A stretch of DNA of 64,000 nucleotides from Alphaproteobacteria bacterium (GCA_009380075.1 WHSO01000011.1:1-64000); one strand, 5' to 3'; positions 25,109 through 34,255 are shown, counted from the first letter of the stretch. Program-made: numbers and translations. The notes: a model not told the origin generated them from the sequence alone.

Positions 25109-26815
25109 ATGGCCGTCAAAGCCAAGAGGCGCAGCGTAACAAAGGTCAAGCGTACAGTCCCCGCGCGCAAGGCATCGCCGGCGGTCCCGGCACGTGGCTA
25201 TCGCGACCTGCAGGAACACCTCGCCGCGCTCGACGCGGCGGGCCTGCTGCAGGTCATCGACGCTCCGGTCAACAAGGACACGGAGCTACACCCCCTGGTG
25301 CGCTGGCAGTTCCGCGGCGGCCTCAAGGAAAGCGAACGCAAGGCTTTCCTGTTCACCAACGTCACCGATTCCCGCGGGCGCAGGTTCGACATGCCGGTGG
25401 TGGTCGGCGCGCTCGCCGCCAACCAGGACATCTATGCCATCGGCATGAACGCGCCGCTCAAGGACATCGGCGCGCGCTGGGAACGCGGCATGGCGAAGCC
25501 GATCCCGCCAAGGGTTGTGAAGACCGCGCCGTGCCAGGAGGTGGTGTGGACCGGCAAGGACCTGATCGGCGACAACAAGGGGCTCGACGCCCTGCCGGTG
25601 CCGGTCTCGACGCCGGGCTTCGACGCCGCGCCGTATTTCACCGCGACCAACGTCGTCACCAAGGATCCCGAAACCGGGGTGCAGAACATGGGCACCTATC
25701 GCGCCGGGCTCAAGGCGACCAACCGGCTCGCGGTACGCATGGCCTCGCGCGAAGGGGGCGCGGGCGGCTACCTGCACTGGCTCAAGTACCAGAAGCAGGG
25801 GGCGAAGACGATGCCCTGCGCCATCGTCGTCGGCGCGCCGCCGGTCGTCGCCTACCTGGGGCCGCAGAAGCTCGGCGCCCATCGCGACGAGGCTGAGGTC
25901 GCGGGCGGCATCGCCGGCGTCCCGATCAACATGGTCAAGTGCAAGACGCTGGACCTGCTGGTACCGGCCGAAGCCGAAATGGTGATCGAGGGTCAGGTCG
26001 ACGCGACCTATCTGGAACCCGAAGCGCCTTTCGGCGAATCCCATGGCCACGTCGCGCTCGAGGATTTCAACATGATCTTCGACGTCACCGCCATCACCAT
26101 GAAAAAGAAGCCGGTGCTGGCGTCGATCATCTCCCAGGTGACGCCGAGCGAATCGAGCGTCATCAAGCGCGTCGCCTACGAACCCATGTTCCTCGCCCAT
26201 TTGCGCGACCAGCTCGGCATCCGCGGGGTCAAGCGCGTGTCGCTGCACGAGCCGCTCACCAATATCCGCAAGGTGATCTTCCTGGTCATGGACCGGTCGA
26301 CCTCGCGCACGGAAGTCTGGCGGGCGCTATACGGCGCCGCGGTGCTGCGCGCCGATTGCGGCAAGTACGTCATCGCGGTCAACGACGACATCGAGCCCGA
26401 CGACGGCGACGCCGTGTTCTGGGCGCTGGCCTATCGCGCCAACGTGCTGACGGATGTGGAAGTGCTGCACCACCGCCCGCGCGGCCATGGCCCGAAGTCC
26501 GGCAACGTGAACGAGGACGGCAGCCTGCTCATCGATGCGACGCTGAAGGGCGACATGCCGCCGCTGGCGTTGCCGAAGAAGGAATACATGGAAGGGGCGC
26601 GGGACCTGTGGAACAAGCTGGGCCTGCCGCCACTCAAGGAGCAATCGCCCTGGCACGGCTACGATATGGGCGACTGGTTCGAGGCCTGGGACCGCGCGGC
26701 AGAACGCGCGGTCCGGGGCGATTACGCCGAGAACGGCCGGCGCACGGCACAGCGCCGCGCCTCCGGCATCATTCCCGAAACCCCCTGCCGCGAGGTGGAG
26801 GGCGACCCGAAATAG
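25109..26815 (+). CDS. UbiD-family prenylated-FMN-dependent (de)carboxylase
   Basis: The 568-residue protein is a UbiD-family decarboxylase, an enzyme type that uses prenylated FMN made by UbiX to remove or add CO2 on aromatic or alpha,beta-unsaturated acids. The catalytic region shows NMGTYRAGLKATNRLAVRM (prFMN-binding Arg) and VIEGQVDATYLEPEAPFGES (the Glu residues of the R-E-E triad). About 30 Lys/Arg-rich residues precede the conserved RGYRDLQEHLAALDAAG start. No UbiX gene is present in the window. It sits between two Bug binding proteins, which suggests that the imported acid is its substrate. Length is typical, apart from the N-terminal extension. Confidence 0.92.
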   Translation: MAVKAKRRSVTKVKRTVPARKASPAVPARGYRDLQEHLAALDAAGLLQVIDAPVNKDTELHPLVRWQFRGGLKESERKAFLFTNVTDSRGRRFDMPVVVGALAANQDIYAIGMNAPLKDIGARWERGMAKPIPPRVVKTAPCQEVVWTGKDLIGDNKGLDALPVPVSTPGFDAAPYFTATNVVTKDPETGVQNMGTYRAGLKATNRLAVRMASREGGAGGYLHWLKYQKQGAKTMPCAIVVGAPPVVAYLGPQKLGAHRDEAEVAGGIAGVPINMVKCKTLDLLVPAEAEMVIEGQVDATYLEPEAPFGESHGHVALEDFNMIFDVTAITMKKKPVLASIISQVTPSESSVIKRVAYEPMFLAHLRDQLGIRGVKRVSLHEPLTNIRKVIFLVMDRSTSRTEVWRALYGAAVLRADCGKYVIAVNDDIEPDDGDAVFWALAYRANVLTDVEVLHHRPRGHGPKSGNVNEDGSLLIDATLKGDMPPLALPKKEYMEGARDLWNKLGLPPLKEQSPWHGYDMGDWFEAWDRAAERAVRGDYAENGRRTAQRRASGIIPETPCREVEGDPK

Positions 26816-26950
26816 CACGCGTCCATGACGGAGTAAGGAGGAATGTCCCGCTTGGCCGGCACGTCCGGCCTTCTCAACCCGGTCCCGGCAAGAATGTCCC
26901 GACAAGGGACGCCGATCGAGGACACCAACAGGAAAGATGGGAGAAGACTC

Positions 26951-28054
26951 ATGCGCGAATTCCCGAAACTCGTATCCCTCGCTTGCGGGGCCGTAGTAGC
27001 GGTCGCGATGGCCGTGGCCGGCCCGCTGCCCGCCAAGGCGGACGCGGTGGAAGATTTCTACAAGGGCAAGACCCTGAAGATCCTGGTCGGCTATCCGCCG
27101 GCCGGATCCTACACCGCCTATGCCCAGTTGGCGTCCCGCCATTACGGCAAGTTCATTCCGGGCAAGCCCAATGTCATCGTCCAGAACATGGCCGGTGCCG
27201 GAAGCCTCGTCGCCGCCAACTACTTCACCAACGTGGCGCCGAAGGACGGCTCCATGATCGGCATGTTCGCCGATACGCTCGCCGTCAGCCAGCTCCTGTT
27301 CCCGGACAAGGTGAAGTTCGATGCCACCGACATGCCCTATATCGGCAGCTTCACCCCGATTAATCCGGTACTTATGGTCCGGGCGGATGCAGGCGTGAAG
27401 GAGTTCAAGGACGTGCTGTCCAAGCAGATCGTCGTCGGCTGCACCGGCGCCGGATCCCAGAGCTACATCATGCCGCGGGCAATGATGTCGCAGCTTGGCG
27501 CCAAGTTTCAGTTGATCTGCGGCTATCGCGGCTCGGCGGCGCAGACCCTCGCCCTGGTGCGTGGCGAAATCGATGCCCAGTCGAGCGCCTGGGCGAGCTG
27601 GCGCATCCGCTATCTCGACGACATCAAGAAGGGCAAGCTGGTCCCGATCGTCCAGGTGGGGATCGAGCGGGAGAAGGAACTGCCGAACCTCGTGCTGATG
27701 CATGAGCTCACAAAGGATGCGGACAAGCAGAAGATCCTCAAGTTCCTCTCCATCGGCGGCGCCATCGGCCGGGGTTTCAACGCGCCCAAGGGCATCGACA
27801 AGGACAAGCTCGCGGCTCTGCGGTCCGGCTTCATGGCGATGACCAGGGACGCAGCCTTCCTCGCCGATGCGAAGAAACAGCGGGCCAATATCGACCCGAC
27901 GACGGGGACAAAGCTCGACGCGCTCACCAAGGAAGCGCTGGCGACGCCGGAAAACCTGGTCGCCGAGGCGCGTGAGTCCATGAAGGGCTACAAGAAGAAC
28001 TGCACCAAGAACTGCGCGAGCCCGAAGAAGAAAAAGAAGAAGAAGAAAGAGTAG
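26951..28054 (+). CDS. Bug/TctC-family solute-binding protein with poly-lysine C-terminus
   Basis: The 367-residue protein has a signal peptide (FPKLVSLACGAVVAVAMAVAG, cleavage likely near KADA). The Bug signature VGYPPAGSYTAYAQLASRHYG and IPGKPNVIVQNMAGAGS follows. After the normal end near residue 345 there is a tail, MKGYKKNCTKNCASP, then eight Lys and a Glu. The tail has two Cys close together (KNCTKNC). The chosen start is ATG at 26951, because a hydrophobic leader follows at once; the frame continues upstream without a signal sequence. It lies downstream of UbiD and upstream of the [2Fe-2S] subunit gene. No TctA/TctB genes are adjacent. Confidence 0.88.
   Translation: MREFPKLVSLACGAVVAVAMAVAGPLPAKADAVEDFYKGKTLKILVGYPPAGSYTAYAQLASRHYGKFIPGKPNVIVQNMAGAGSLVAANYFTNVAPKDGSMIGMFADTLAVSQLLFPDKVKFDATDMPYIGSFTPINPVLMVRADAGVKEFKDVLSKQIVVGCTGAGSQSYIMPRAMMSQLGAKFQLICGYRGSAAQTLALVRGEIDAQSSAWASWRIRYLDDIKKGKLVPIVQVGIEREKELPNLVLMHELTKDADKQKILKFLSIGGAIGRGFNAPKGIDKDKLAALRSGFMAMTRDAAFLADAKKQRANIDPTTGTKLDALTKEALATPENLVAEARESMKGYKKNCTKNCASPKKKKKKKKE
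28025..28051 (+). repeat. AAG/AAA codon run encoding a poly-lysine tail
   Basis: Eight consecutive lysine codons (aag or aaa), then gag and the stop, close the Bug gene. The purine-only run is a simple repeat and could vary in length by slippage. Confidence 0.7.
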
Positions 28055-28074
28055 CCGAATGAAGTCCGGGACAA

Positions 28075-28105
28075 GGACGCCCCCGTCCCGGCGATGGGGG
28101 CGTCC
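28075..28105 (+). terminator. Hairpin after Bug gene
   Basis: ggacgccccc (28075-28084) and gggggcgtcc (28096-28105) form a perfect 10-base stem with an 11-base loop, 20 bases after the stop. The following bases (atccctcc) are not a strong T-run, so it may be a weak terminator or an mRNA-end hairpin. Confidence 0.45.
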
Positions 28106-28217
28106 ATCCCTCCAGTGATGTACAGTCAGGTTTCAAGGCGATGAATGGTACCGCTGTTCCCGGTCTTTTTCCTGAGGACGGCGCGCGACGCCGGCGGCCG
28201 GAACGTATGAGGTTTTC

Positions 28218-28697
28218 ATGGCGATGATGCGCGTTACCATGACCGTCAACGGGAAGGAGGTGTCCGAGGAGGTGGAGCCGCGTCTTCTGCTGGTCGAATT
28301 CCTGCGCGAGCGCCTGCGCCTGACCGGGACCCATGTCGGCTGTGATACCAGCCAGTGCGGGGCCTGCACGGTCCATGTCGATGGCGAGGCGGTCAAGGCC
28401 TGCACGTACCTTGCGGTGCAGGCCTCCGGCGCGACGGTTACCACCATCGAAGCCGTGGCTCGGGACGGCCGCCTGCATCCGTTGCAGCAGGCGTTCCATA
28501 CCGAACACGGGCTGCAATGCGGGTTCTGCACCCCCGGCATGGTGATGAGCGCGCTCGATCTCCTCCGCCGCAACCCCGATCCGACCGAAGCCGAGATCCG
28601 CCACCACCTCGCGGGAAACCTGTGCCGCTGCACCGGCTATCACAATATCGTCCGCGCGGTGCAGGTGGCGGCGCGGGAAATGGGGGCGCGGACCTGA
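28218..28697 (+). CDS. [2Fe-2S] small subunit of a molybdenum hydroxylase (CoxS/xanthine dehydrogenase type)
   Basis: The 159-residue protein has the two-domain layout of molybdenum-hydroxylase small subunits. The plant-type ferredoxin motif [21 protein letters not shown] is near residues 42-62, and the helical second domain has CGFC (residues about 101-104) and CRCTG near residue 137. It passes electrons from the Mo centre towards FAD. The catalytic subunit is at 18819-21236, over 7 kb away on the other strand, and no FAD subunit is seen. The GntR regulator gene follows 57 bases downstream. It could partner the Mo subunit in this window or one elsewhere. Confidence 0.93.
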   Translation: MAMMRVTMTVNGKEVSEEVEPRLLLVEFLRERLRLTGTHVGCDTSQCGACTVHVDGEAVKACTYLAVQASGATVTTIEAVARDGRLHPLQQAFHTEHGLQCGFCTPGMVMSALDLLRRNPDPTEAEIRHHLAGNLCRCTGYHNIVRAVQVAAREMGART

Positions 28698-28754
28698 CCA
28701 GCGCGATGGCGCCGTTCGCAGGCGCATGACATTTGAAAGACGAAGGACCTGTCG

Positions 28755-29492
28755 ATGAATGAATCGGGAGTCGTTGCCAAGCTGCCTGCCCTCAAGGCGG
28801 AGTTCGCGCCCTTGCGCCAGAAGATCATCGCCGCGCTCCGGCGCGCGATCGAGATGGGCGTGCTCAAGCCGGGGGAACGGCTGATCGAAAAGGACCTCTG
28901 TGCCCAGCTCAACGTCAGCCGCACCTGCCTGCGCGAGGCCCTGCGCGAGCTCGAGGCCCAGCGCGTCATCGCCAACTCGGCGGTCCGCGGCCTGGTGGTG
29001 ACGCCGATCACCACCGAGGACGCCGCCAACATCTACAGCGTGCGCGCCGAACTCGAGGCCCTGATCGCCGAACAGTTCATCGAGCGCGCCGAGAGCGACG
29101 ACATGGAGGCCTTCAGCGCCGCCGCGGACGGCCTCAAGCAGGCCTACGTGTCGCAAAAGCTGGAGAATATCCTCGACGCCAAGAAGGCCTATTACGACGC
29201 CTTCTGCGCCGGCGCGCGCAATCCGGTCGTCTTTGACCTGTTGATGACGCTGCACCTGCGCACCAGCCAGCTTCGGGCCGCGTCGCTGTCGCGCGACGAA
29301 CGCAAGACCCAGAGCATCGACGAGATCGATGACCTGGTCGGCGCCATCGTGCGACGCGACAGCGACGCGGCCCGCGCCGCCGCCCGGCGGCACGTGGAGA
29401 ACGCCGCACAGTCTGCATTCATCGCCACCGGACGTGACCCGGACGACGTGGGCGCGTCATCCTCGCGCCGCAGGGCCGGCGGCCGGGGCTAA
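28755..29492 (+). CDS. GntR-family (FCD-domain) transcriptional regulator
   Basis: The 245-residue protein has an N-terminal GntR winged helix at about residues 20-85 (MGVLKPGERLIEKDLCAQLNVSRTCLREALREL) and a C-terminal all-helical FCD ligand-binding domain. FCD regulators usually respond to carboxylic acids and repress neighbouring catabolic genes. Likely targets here are the molybdenum-hydroxylase small subunit upstream, or the convergent ABC-Rieske-aldolase operon (by vicinity only). GAAGGA precedes the ATG. The stop is 4 bases before the end of the aldolase gene on the opposite strand. Confidence 0.92.
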   Translation: MNESGVVAKLPALKAEFAPLRQKIIAALRRAIEMGVLKPGERLIEKDLCAQLNVSRTCLREALRELEAQRVIANSAVRGLVVTPITTEDAANIYSVRAELEALIAEQFIERAESDDMEAFSAAADGLKQAYVSQKLENILDAKKAYYDAFCAGARNPVVFDLLMTLHLRTSQLRAASLSRDERKTQSIDEIDDLVGAIVRRDSDAARAAARRHVENAAQSAFIATGRDPDDVGASSSRRRAGGRG

Positions 29493-29496
29493 GGCG

Positions 29497-30246
29497 TCAG
29501 CTCCAGCCCCGGGTCCACCGCTCGCCCCTGGCGATGCGGTTCTTGTAGTAGAGCCATTCGTTGGTGTAGCCGCCGCGGCTCCGCCGGTATTCGTCATTGT
29601 GCGCGCCGGTCAGGGCGGCACGGCTGCCGATCATTTCCTCGACGAATCCGGGCTCCGTGGTCTGGAAGCCGAGGGTCCGGGCGAGCCCCATGATCTTGGC
29701 CGTGCGTTCCATGTACATGTTGTTCATGCAGGCCTCGTCGATGGTGCGCCCGACGCTGACGACCCCGTGGCCCTTGATCATCACCGCCTTGGCCCCACCC
29801 AGCGCCTGGGCCAGCGCCTGGCCTTCCTCCCGGTCCTTGATGTGGATCGGCCGCGGGTAGGTGGGGATCGGCTTCGGGAACTTGGCCGACTGCATGTGCA
29901 CGGGCTGGATATCCACGTCCACGAGGCTGAGCGCGATGCAGGCGGGCATATGGGCGTGGGCGATGGCCTGCACGTCGGGCCGCGCGGCGAAAATCTCGGT
30001 GTACATGGGCCATTCCATCGGCGGGCCGCCGGTGCCGCGGATCTTCTTCGCGTCCCAGTCGAAATGCACGCGCCAGTCGGGTTCGGTGATCGACGCCGGC
30101 CGGAACGCCTTGCAGGCGACACCCGACCCGTCCGGCAGGCGCATGCCGACGTGGCCGAAAATGTCGCCCGATTCCCATTCGAGGATGTTGCAGGCGATGC
30201 CGAGGTCTTCCTCGATCCGGGCGAGGCTGTTGCTGTCGTGGCTCAT
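29497..30246 (-). CDS. Class II aldolase/adducin-family protein, copy 1
   Basis: The 249-residue protein is a zinc-dependent class II aldolase-fold enzyme. Metal-ligand His are in AHAHMPAC near residue 98 and KGHGVVSVG near residue 160. The usual roles are aldol cleavage (fuculose-phosphate type) or decarboxylation. Its ATG overlaps the stop of the Rieske oxygenase gene (ATGA at 30243-30246), so it is translationally coupled to it. It is the last gene of a six-gene operon beginning with the ABC binding protein at 36526. The other copies are at 47717 and 58336. It may act on the Rieske product or a decarboxylation intermediate. Confidence 0.9.
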   Translation of the reverse strand: MSHDSNSLARIEEDLGIACNILEWESGDIFGHVGMRLPDGSGVACKAFRPASITEPDWRVHFDWDAKKIRGTGGPPMEWPMYTEIFAARPDVQAIAHAHMPACIALSLVDVDIQPVHMQSAKFPKPIPTYPRPIHIKDREEGQALAQALGGAKAVMIKGHGVVSVGRTIDEACMNNMYMERTAKIMGLARTLGFQTTEPGFVEEMIGSRAALTGAHNDEYRRSRGGYTNEWLYYKNRIARGERWTRGWS

Positions 30247-31538
30247 GTACCGGTTCCTGTTTCGCGCTTGAGGTGGATTTCGGGGTCGTGGAACGGCGGT
30301 AGGGTCACGCCGGGCACGGCCTTGGGCGCCGCCACATGGGGCAGCCAGTCGTGCCAGTCGGCGTTCTGGGGGATGGTCACCTGACAGGTATCGACATGGG
30401 TGAAGACGTTGCCGGCTTCGTCGGTCACCACCTGGGGCGGCTCAATGCCCTTCTGCAGGTCCTTGATGGTCTTGATCATCAGGTTGCGCACGGCGACGAT
30501 GCCGGCGTCGCTCTGCCCCAGGTATTCGCGCGAACGGTCGAAGCGCGGGCCCATGCTCTCGGTGACGCAGGAATCCTGAGCGAGGAACCCCTTCATCCCT
30601 GTGAAGTTGTCGGTCTTCTGCATGGCCCGGTCCTGCAGGTAGTCGTTCGTCCTGTTCGGGATCTTGCGGAAGTCGGCGTCGAGGAACTGGCCGCGGTCGT
30701 CGATGCTGGGCGTTTCGCTGACCGGATGGTCGAGCACGCCGAGATCGAAGCGCCAGCTGTGGGTGTCGTCGGCCGGCACATGCATGTGGACCTCGCGGTT
30801 GCGGGCCGGGACCCAGCAGCCGTAGGGCAGAACGAAGGACGACACCCGGACGTAGAGCCGGTCATCCTCGGTGATCCGCGTGGCGATCAGGCGGATGCCG
30901 AAATCCGTGCGCTCATAGGAATAGGCGGGCTTACGGCTGGTGAAGATGGTGCGCTTCGCCAGCGGGCCGCGCAGCGCCCGGTGCAGGAACGACAGGTGCG
31001 CCGAATCGCACTCGCCCTCCAGCCCCTGCAGGTAATTGCAGTCCTGCAGCGACTTGGTGACGTAGGCGTGGCTCGCCGGCACCTGGGTGAAGCGGTAGGC
31101 GGGGAACAGCGGTTTCTTCTCCACCGGGCCCAGGTAGGCGAAGACGATGCCCGCGACCTCGTGGGTGGGATAGGCGATGGCGCGCGCGTCGCGGCAGATG
31201 ATGCCGGGGTCGGGCTCCGCCGGTGCGTCGAGCACCCGGCCTTCGCGGTTCATCAGCCAGCCGTGGTAGAGGCAGCGCAGGCCGCCGTCTTCGTTGCGCC
31301 CGAAATAGAGCGACGCGCCCCGGTGCGGGCAGTGCTCGCCCAGGAGGCCGACGTTGCCGTCACGGTCGCGGAAGGCGACCAGGTCCTCGCCCAGCAGCCG
31401 GACCCGGACCGGCGCGCCGTCGCGCTCGGGCAGTTCCGCCGACAGGCAGGCGGGAATCCAGAAGCGGCGGAACATCTCGCCGCCGGGCGTGCCGGGCCCG
31501 GTCAATGTGATGAGGTCGTTGTTTTCCTGCGAAAGCAT
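30243..31538 (-). CDS. Rieske non-heme iron oxygenase alpha subunit, copy 1 (phthalate-4,5-dioxygenase/VanA-like)
   Basis: The 431-residue protein has an N-terminal Rieske domain with CPHRGASLYFGRNEDGGLRC and then LYHGW (C-x-H ... C-x2-H) at about residues 70-95. The catalytic domain has the iron site EGECDSAHLSFLH near residue 188. This layout fits hydroxylases or O-demethylases of aromatic acids that work without a beta subunit. No ferredoxin or reductase gene is adjacent. ATG at 31538 with AGGGAA upstream is preferred over a longer arginine-rich extension. The Pht5-like gene precedes it by 10 bases and the class II aldolase follows by overlap. Confidence 0.93.
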   Translation of the reverse strand: MLSQENNDLITLTGPGTPGGEMFRRFWIPACLSAELPERDGAPVRVRLLGEDLVAFRDRDGNVGLLGEHCPHRGASLYFGRNEDGGLRCLYHGWLMNREGRVLDAPAEPDPGIICRDARAIAYPTHEVAGIVFAYLGPVEKKPLFPAYRFTQVPASHAYVTKSLQDCNYLQGLEGECDSAHLSFLHRALRGPLAKRTIFTSRKPAYSYERTDFGIRLIATRITEDDRLYVRVSSFVLPYGCWVPARNREVHMHVPADDTHSWRFDLGVLDHPVSETPSIDDRGQFLDADFRKIPNRTNDYLQDRAMQKTDNFTGMKGFLAQDSCVTESMGPRFDRSREYLGQSDAGIVAVRNLMIKTIKDLQKGIEPPQVVTDEAGNVFTHVDTCQVTIPQNADWHDWLPHVAAPKAVPGVTLPPFHDPEIHLKRETGTGT

Positions 31539-31548
31539 GAGTCGTTCC

Positions 31549-32523
31549 CTAGGTGTCCAGCGTCCCTTTGGCGAAGATGCGTTCGAGCGGTAGAGCCGTC
31601 CGAATGGCGCCGTCGGCGACATTGTAGCGGATCAGGGCGTCGATGGCTTTCCGGTTTGCGCCGATCCCGTAGGGCCAGAGGTCGCCGAAACGGGCCTCCT
31701 CGGCCTTGACCGCGTCGCGCAGCCAGGCGATGGCGAAGCCGGCGCGGTCCGACAGCACGTCGTCGCGTGCCATCTGCCTGGCGCGCACAAAGGCATCGAA
31801 GATGCACCGCGCCAGCGAGGGATCGGCCTCGTCGCGTTCGCGGCTCAGGATCATGACATGGACCGGCGCGTAGTACCCAGCCTCGGTCACCATCCGCGCT
31901 TCCTCCCCGGCATAGTTGGGGAAGAGGCGGTGGACGCCCGGGTCCGATTCCAGCCTGGCGAAGGCCGCGGCGTCGGAGATGTCGGTGATGAGGGCGTCCG
32001 TCTCCCCCGCGAGGAAACGCTCGACGATGCCGGGCTCCGGCGGCACGTAGTCGACGGCGGGCGGTGTCCCGGCGAAGGGGAAGACCTCCGGCACCTGGGC
32101 GGTCCAGCGCAGCTTCGCGACATCGACGCCGTAATGCTCGGCGAGCCAGCCCCGCGCCCACAGCGTCAGCGCGGTGCGGTACTGGCGGGTGCCGACGCGC
32201 GTGCCCTCGAGGTCGCGGGGCGTGGCTATGCCCGCGCTTTTCCGGCAGAAGATGAAGCCGAGCGGTCCCTTGCGCTTGGCGAAGACGGGCAGGGCGACGA
32301 ACTTCCATCCGGCCGCTATGGCGGCGCAGAGATAGCCGAGGTTGAGCTCGGCCAGGCCGAAGCGGCCCTCGCGCATCTCCGGCACGTCCTTGAACACCAT
32401 GGAGGAGATTTTCGCGGGTTTCAGCGTCACGCCGTCGATGCCGACACGCCCGTCGGCGAGCGGCAGGGTGATGTCGTAGCGCAGCGCCGGAAAGCCGAGG
32501 TCGATTGCGTCTTCGCGGGCCAT
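31549..32523 (-). CDS. 4,5-dihydroxyphthalate decarboxylase (Pht5)-like protein, copy 3
   Basis: The 324-residue protein resembles the copies at 8687 and 11529. It has RYDITLPLADGRVGIDGVTL near the start, the PRDLEGTRVGTRQYRTALTLWARGWL middle, and FGDLWPYGIGANRKAIDALIRYNVAD near the end. It lacks a signal peptide. Position directly between an ABC permease and a Rieske oxygenase, as in phthalate operons where Rieske dioxygenase and Pht5 act in order, supports a decarboxylase role. The fold is equally a binding-protein fold. ATG at 32523 is 8 bases after the permease stop. The substrate is unknown. Confidence 0.82.
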   Translation of the reverse strand: MAREDAIDLGFPALRYDITLPLADGRVGIDGVTLKPAKISSMVFKDVPEMREGRFGLAELNLGYLCAAIAAGWKFVALPVFAKRKGPLGFIFCRKSAGIATPRDLEGTRVGTRQYRTALTLWARGWLAEHYGVDVAKLRWTAQVPEVFPFAGTPPAVDYVPPEPGIVERFLAGETDALITDISDAAAFARLESDPGVHRLFPNYAGEEARMVTEAGYYAPVHVMILSRERDEADPSLARCIFDAFVRARQMARDDVLSDRAGFAIAWLRDAVKAEEARFGDLWPYGIGANRKAIDALIRYNVADGAIRTALPLERIFAKGTLDT

Positions 32524-32530
32524 GCCGTTT

Positions 32531-34255
32531 TCAGTTGCGGATGCCGACCCGCAGGCCGAGCGCACGGGCGAGCAGCGCGATCCCCGTCGAGAGAATAATG
32601 ACGATGAAGGAGGTCACGGCCGCCGTCTCGTAGCGGCCTTCCACCATGTAGTCGAGCTGCAGCAGCGCCAGGGTCTTGGTCTCCGCCGTCGCCACCAGGG
32701 CGACCGAAGCGATGTCACGGGCGGCCGAGATGAAATTCATGACGCCGACCAGGAGCAGCACCGGCATCAGGATCGGCAGCACCACCCGGGTGAAGGTCCG
32801 CCACCAGGTCGCCCCGGTCACGCGCGAGGCTTCCTCCAGCTCGTGGCCGAGCTGCATCATGTTGGACTTGATGATCTGGGTGCCCAGCGTCATCGAGCTG
32901 ATGACGGTGGCCAGGATCAGCAGCCACATGGTCCCGTAGAGCGGGCGGAACAGCGGCGATTCGAGGAACACGAACAGCAATCCGACGCCGAACAGGATGC
33001 CCGGCACCGCGAACGGCAGCCAGGAGACGAAGTCCAGCAGGGCACGCGCCCGGAAGGTGGTGCGGACGGTGAAATAGGCGACCAGCGAGAACAGCACCAC
33101 CGAGAAGATCCCGGCGCCCCCCGCCATCGCCAGCGTGTTGCCGACGGCCTGCAGGAAGGTCTCGTCGTTCAGCAGGGCGACCCAGTGATCGAGGGTATAG
33201 GGGTCGGGAATGTTGAAGAAGCCGAACAGATTCATGGTCGAGGCGAGGCCGACGAACACCAGGGGCAGGATGGTCAGCACCAGGACGACCGTGAGCACGC
33301 CGAGGAAGACCGGAGTCCGCCATGGGCCGAGGCGCACCGGCTGGGTCTGCAGCTTGCCGGTCAGCGTCGTGTACTGGCGGCGCATGGCGAGCCAGCGCTG
33401 GGCGAAGATCAGCGGCAGGATGGCGGCGAGGCCGAGGGTGGCGAGAGCCGAGGCGGGGCCGAACTCCGGCGGCTCCTGCGCGATCAGGGCATAGACCTTG
33501 GTCGAATAGACGTAGAACTGGAACGGCGGGCCCAGCACCATCTCGATCTCGAAGGATTGCATGGCGCGGATCATCGCCATCAGCAGGATCGCGATCAGCG
33601 CCGGCATCATCGCCGGCACGACGATGCGTGCCAGCGTGCCGAGGCGGCCGGCCCCGGCGACGCGCGACGCCTCCTCCAGCGACGAATCGATGTTGCGGAA
33701 CGTCGGCGTCAGCAGCATTACTTTGACGGCGATGGAATTGGCGCCGATATGAGCCCAGACGATCCCCCAGAAGGAATAGATGTTGAACGGTGCCTCCTCC
33801 ACGAACGGCAGCAGCATCACCAGCTTGTTGAGCAGGCCGTATTCGGGGTCGAGGCACATGATCCAGCCCAGCGTCACCGACAGCGACGGCAGGAAGAACG
33901 AGATCCAGAACATGAACTCGAGCCCGTTGCGCCACGGGATGTCGGTCCGCGCCAGCACCCACGACACGATCACCGCGACGGGAAAGGAAATGACGTTGAT
34001 CGCCACCAGCAGCTTGATGGTGTTGACGATGGTGCCGAACATCGCCGGCTCGCTCAGCGCCCGCTTCCAGGCGTCGAGCCCGAAGACGAAATCGGCCCCC
34101 GTCTCGGCGACCGAGAAGCTGTAGAAGACGATCAGCAGGACCGGGTAGAGGACGAGGAACAGCGTCACCAGCAGCACCACCGCGAACAGCACGGTGCGGA
34201 ACTCGAACATCCGGCGCACGCGCCCGCCGAGCGGTGGCAGGGCTATCTCGGCCAT
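32531..34255 (-). CDS. ABC transporter permease, two fused transmembrane domains, copy 1 (iron-type)
   Basis: The 574-residue protein contains two tandem binding-protein-dependent permease domains, as in Fe3+-type (FbpB/SfuB) importers. Each has about six transmembrane segments. The coupling EAA loops are seen as EEASRVAGAGRLGTLARIVVPAMMPA near residue 208 and EEASRVTGATWWRTFTRVVLP near residue 480. The cytoplasmic loops should dock on the ATPase. The gene overlaps the ATPase gene upstream by 13 bases and precedes the Pht5-like gene. ATG at 34255 was taken because the longer frame is an unlikely Arg/Pro-rich extension. The imported substrate may be a carboxylate or an iron complex. Confidence 0.93.
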   Translation of the reverse strand: MAEIALPPLGGRVRRMFEFRTVLFAVVLLVTLFLVLYPVLLIVFYSFSVAETGADFVFGLDAWKRALSEPAMFGTIVNTIKLLVAINVISFPVAVIVSWVLARTDIPWRNGLEFMFWISFFLPSLSVTLGWIMCLDPEYGLLNKLVMLLPFVEEAPFNIYSFWGIVWAHIGANSIAVKVMLLTPTFRNIDSSLEEASRVAGAGRLGTLARIVVPAMMPALIAILLMAMIRAMQSFEIEMVLGPPFQFYVYSTKVYALIAQEPPEFGPASALATLGLAAILPLIFAQRWLAMRRQYTTLTGKLQTQPVRLGPWRTPVFLGVLTVVLVLTILPLVFVGLASTMNLFGFFNIPDPYTLDHWVALLNDETFLQAVGNTLAMAGGAGIFSVVLFSLVAYFTVRTTFRARALLDFVSWLPFAVPGILFGVGLLFVFLESPLFRPLYGTMWLLILATVISSMTLGTQIIKSNMMQLGHELEEASRVTGATWWRTFTRVVLPILMPVLLLVGVMNFISAARDIASVALVATAETKTLALLQLDYMVEGRYETAAVTSFIVIILSTGIALLARALGLRVGIRN

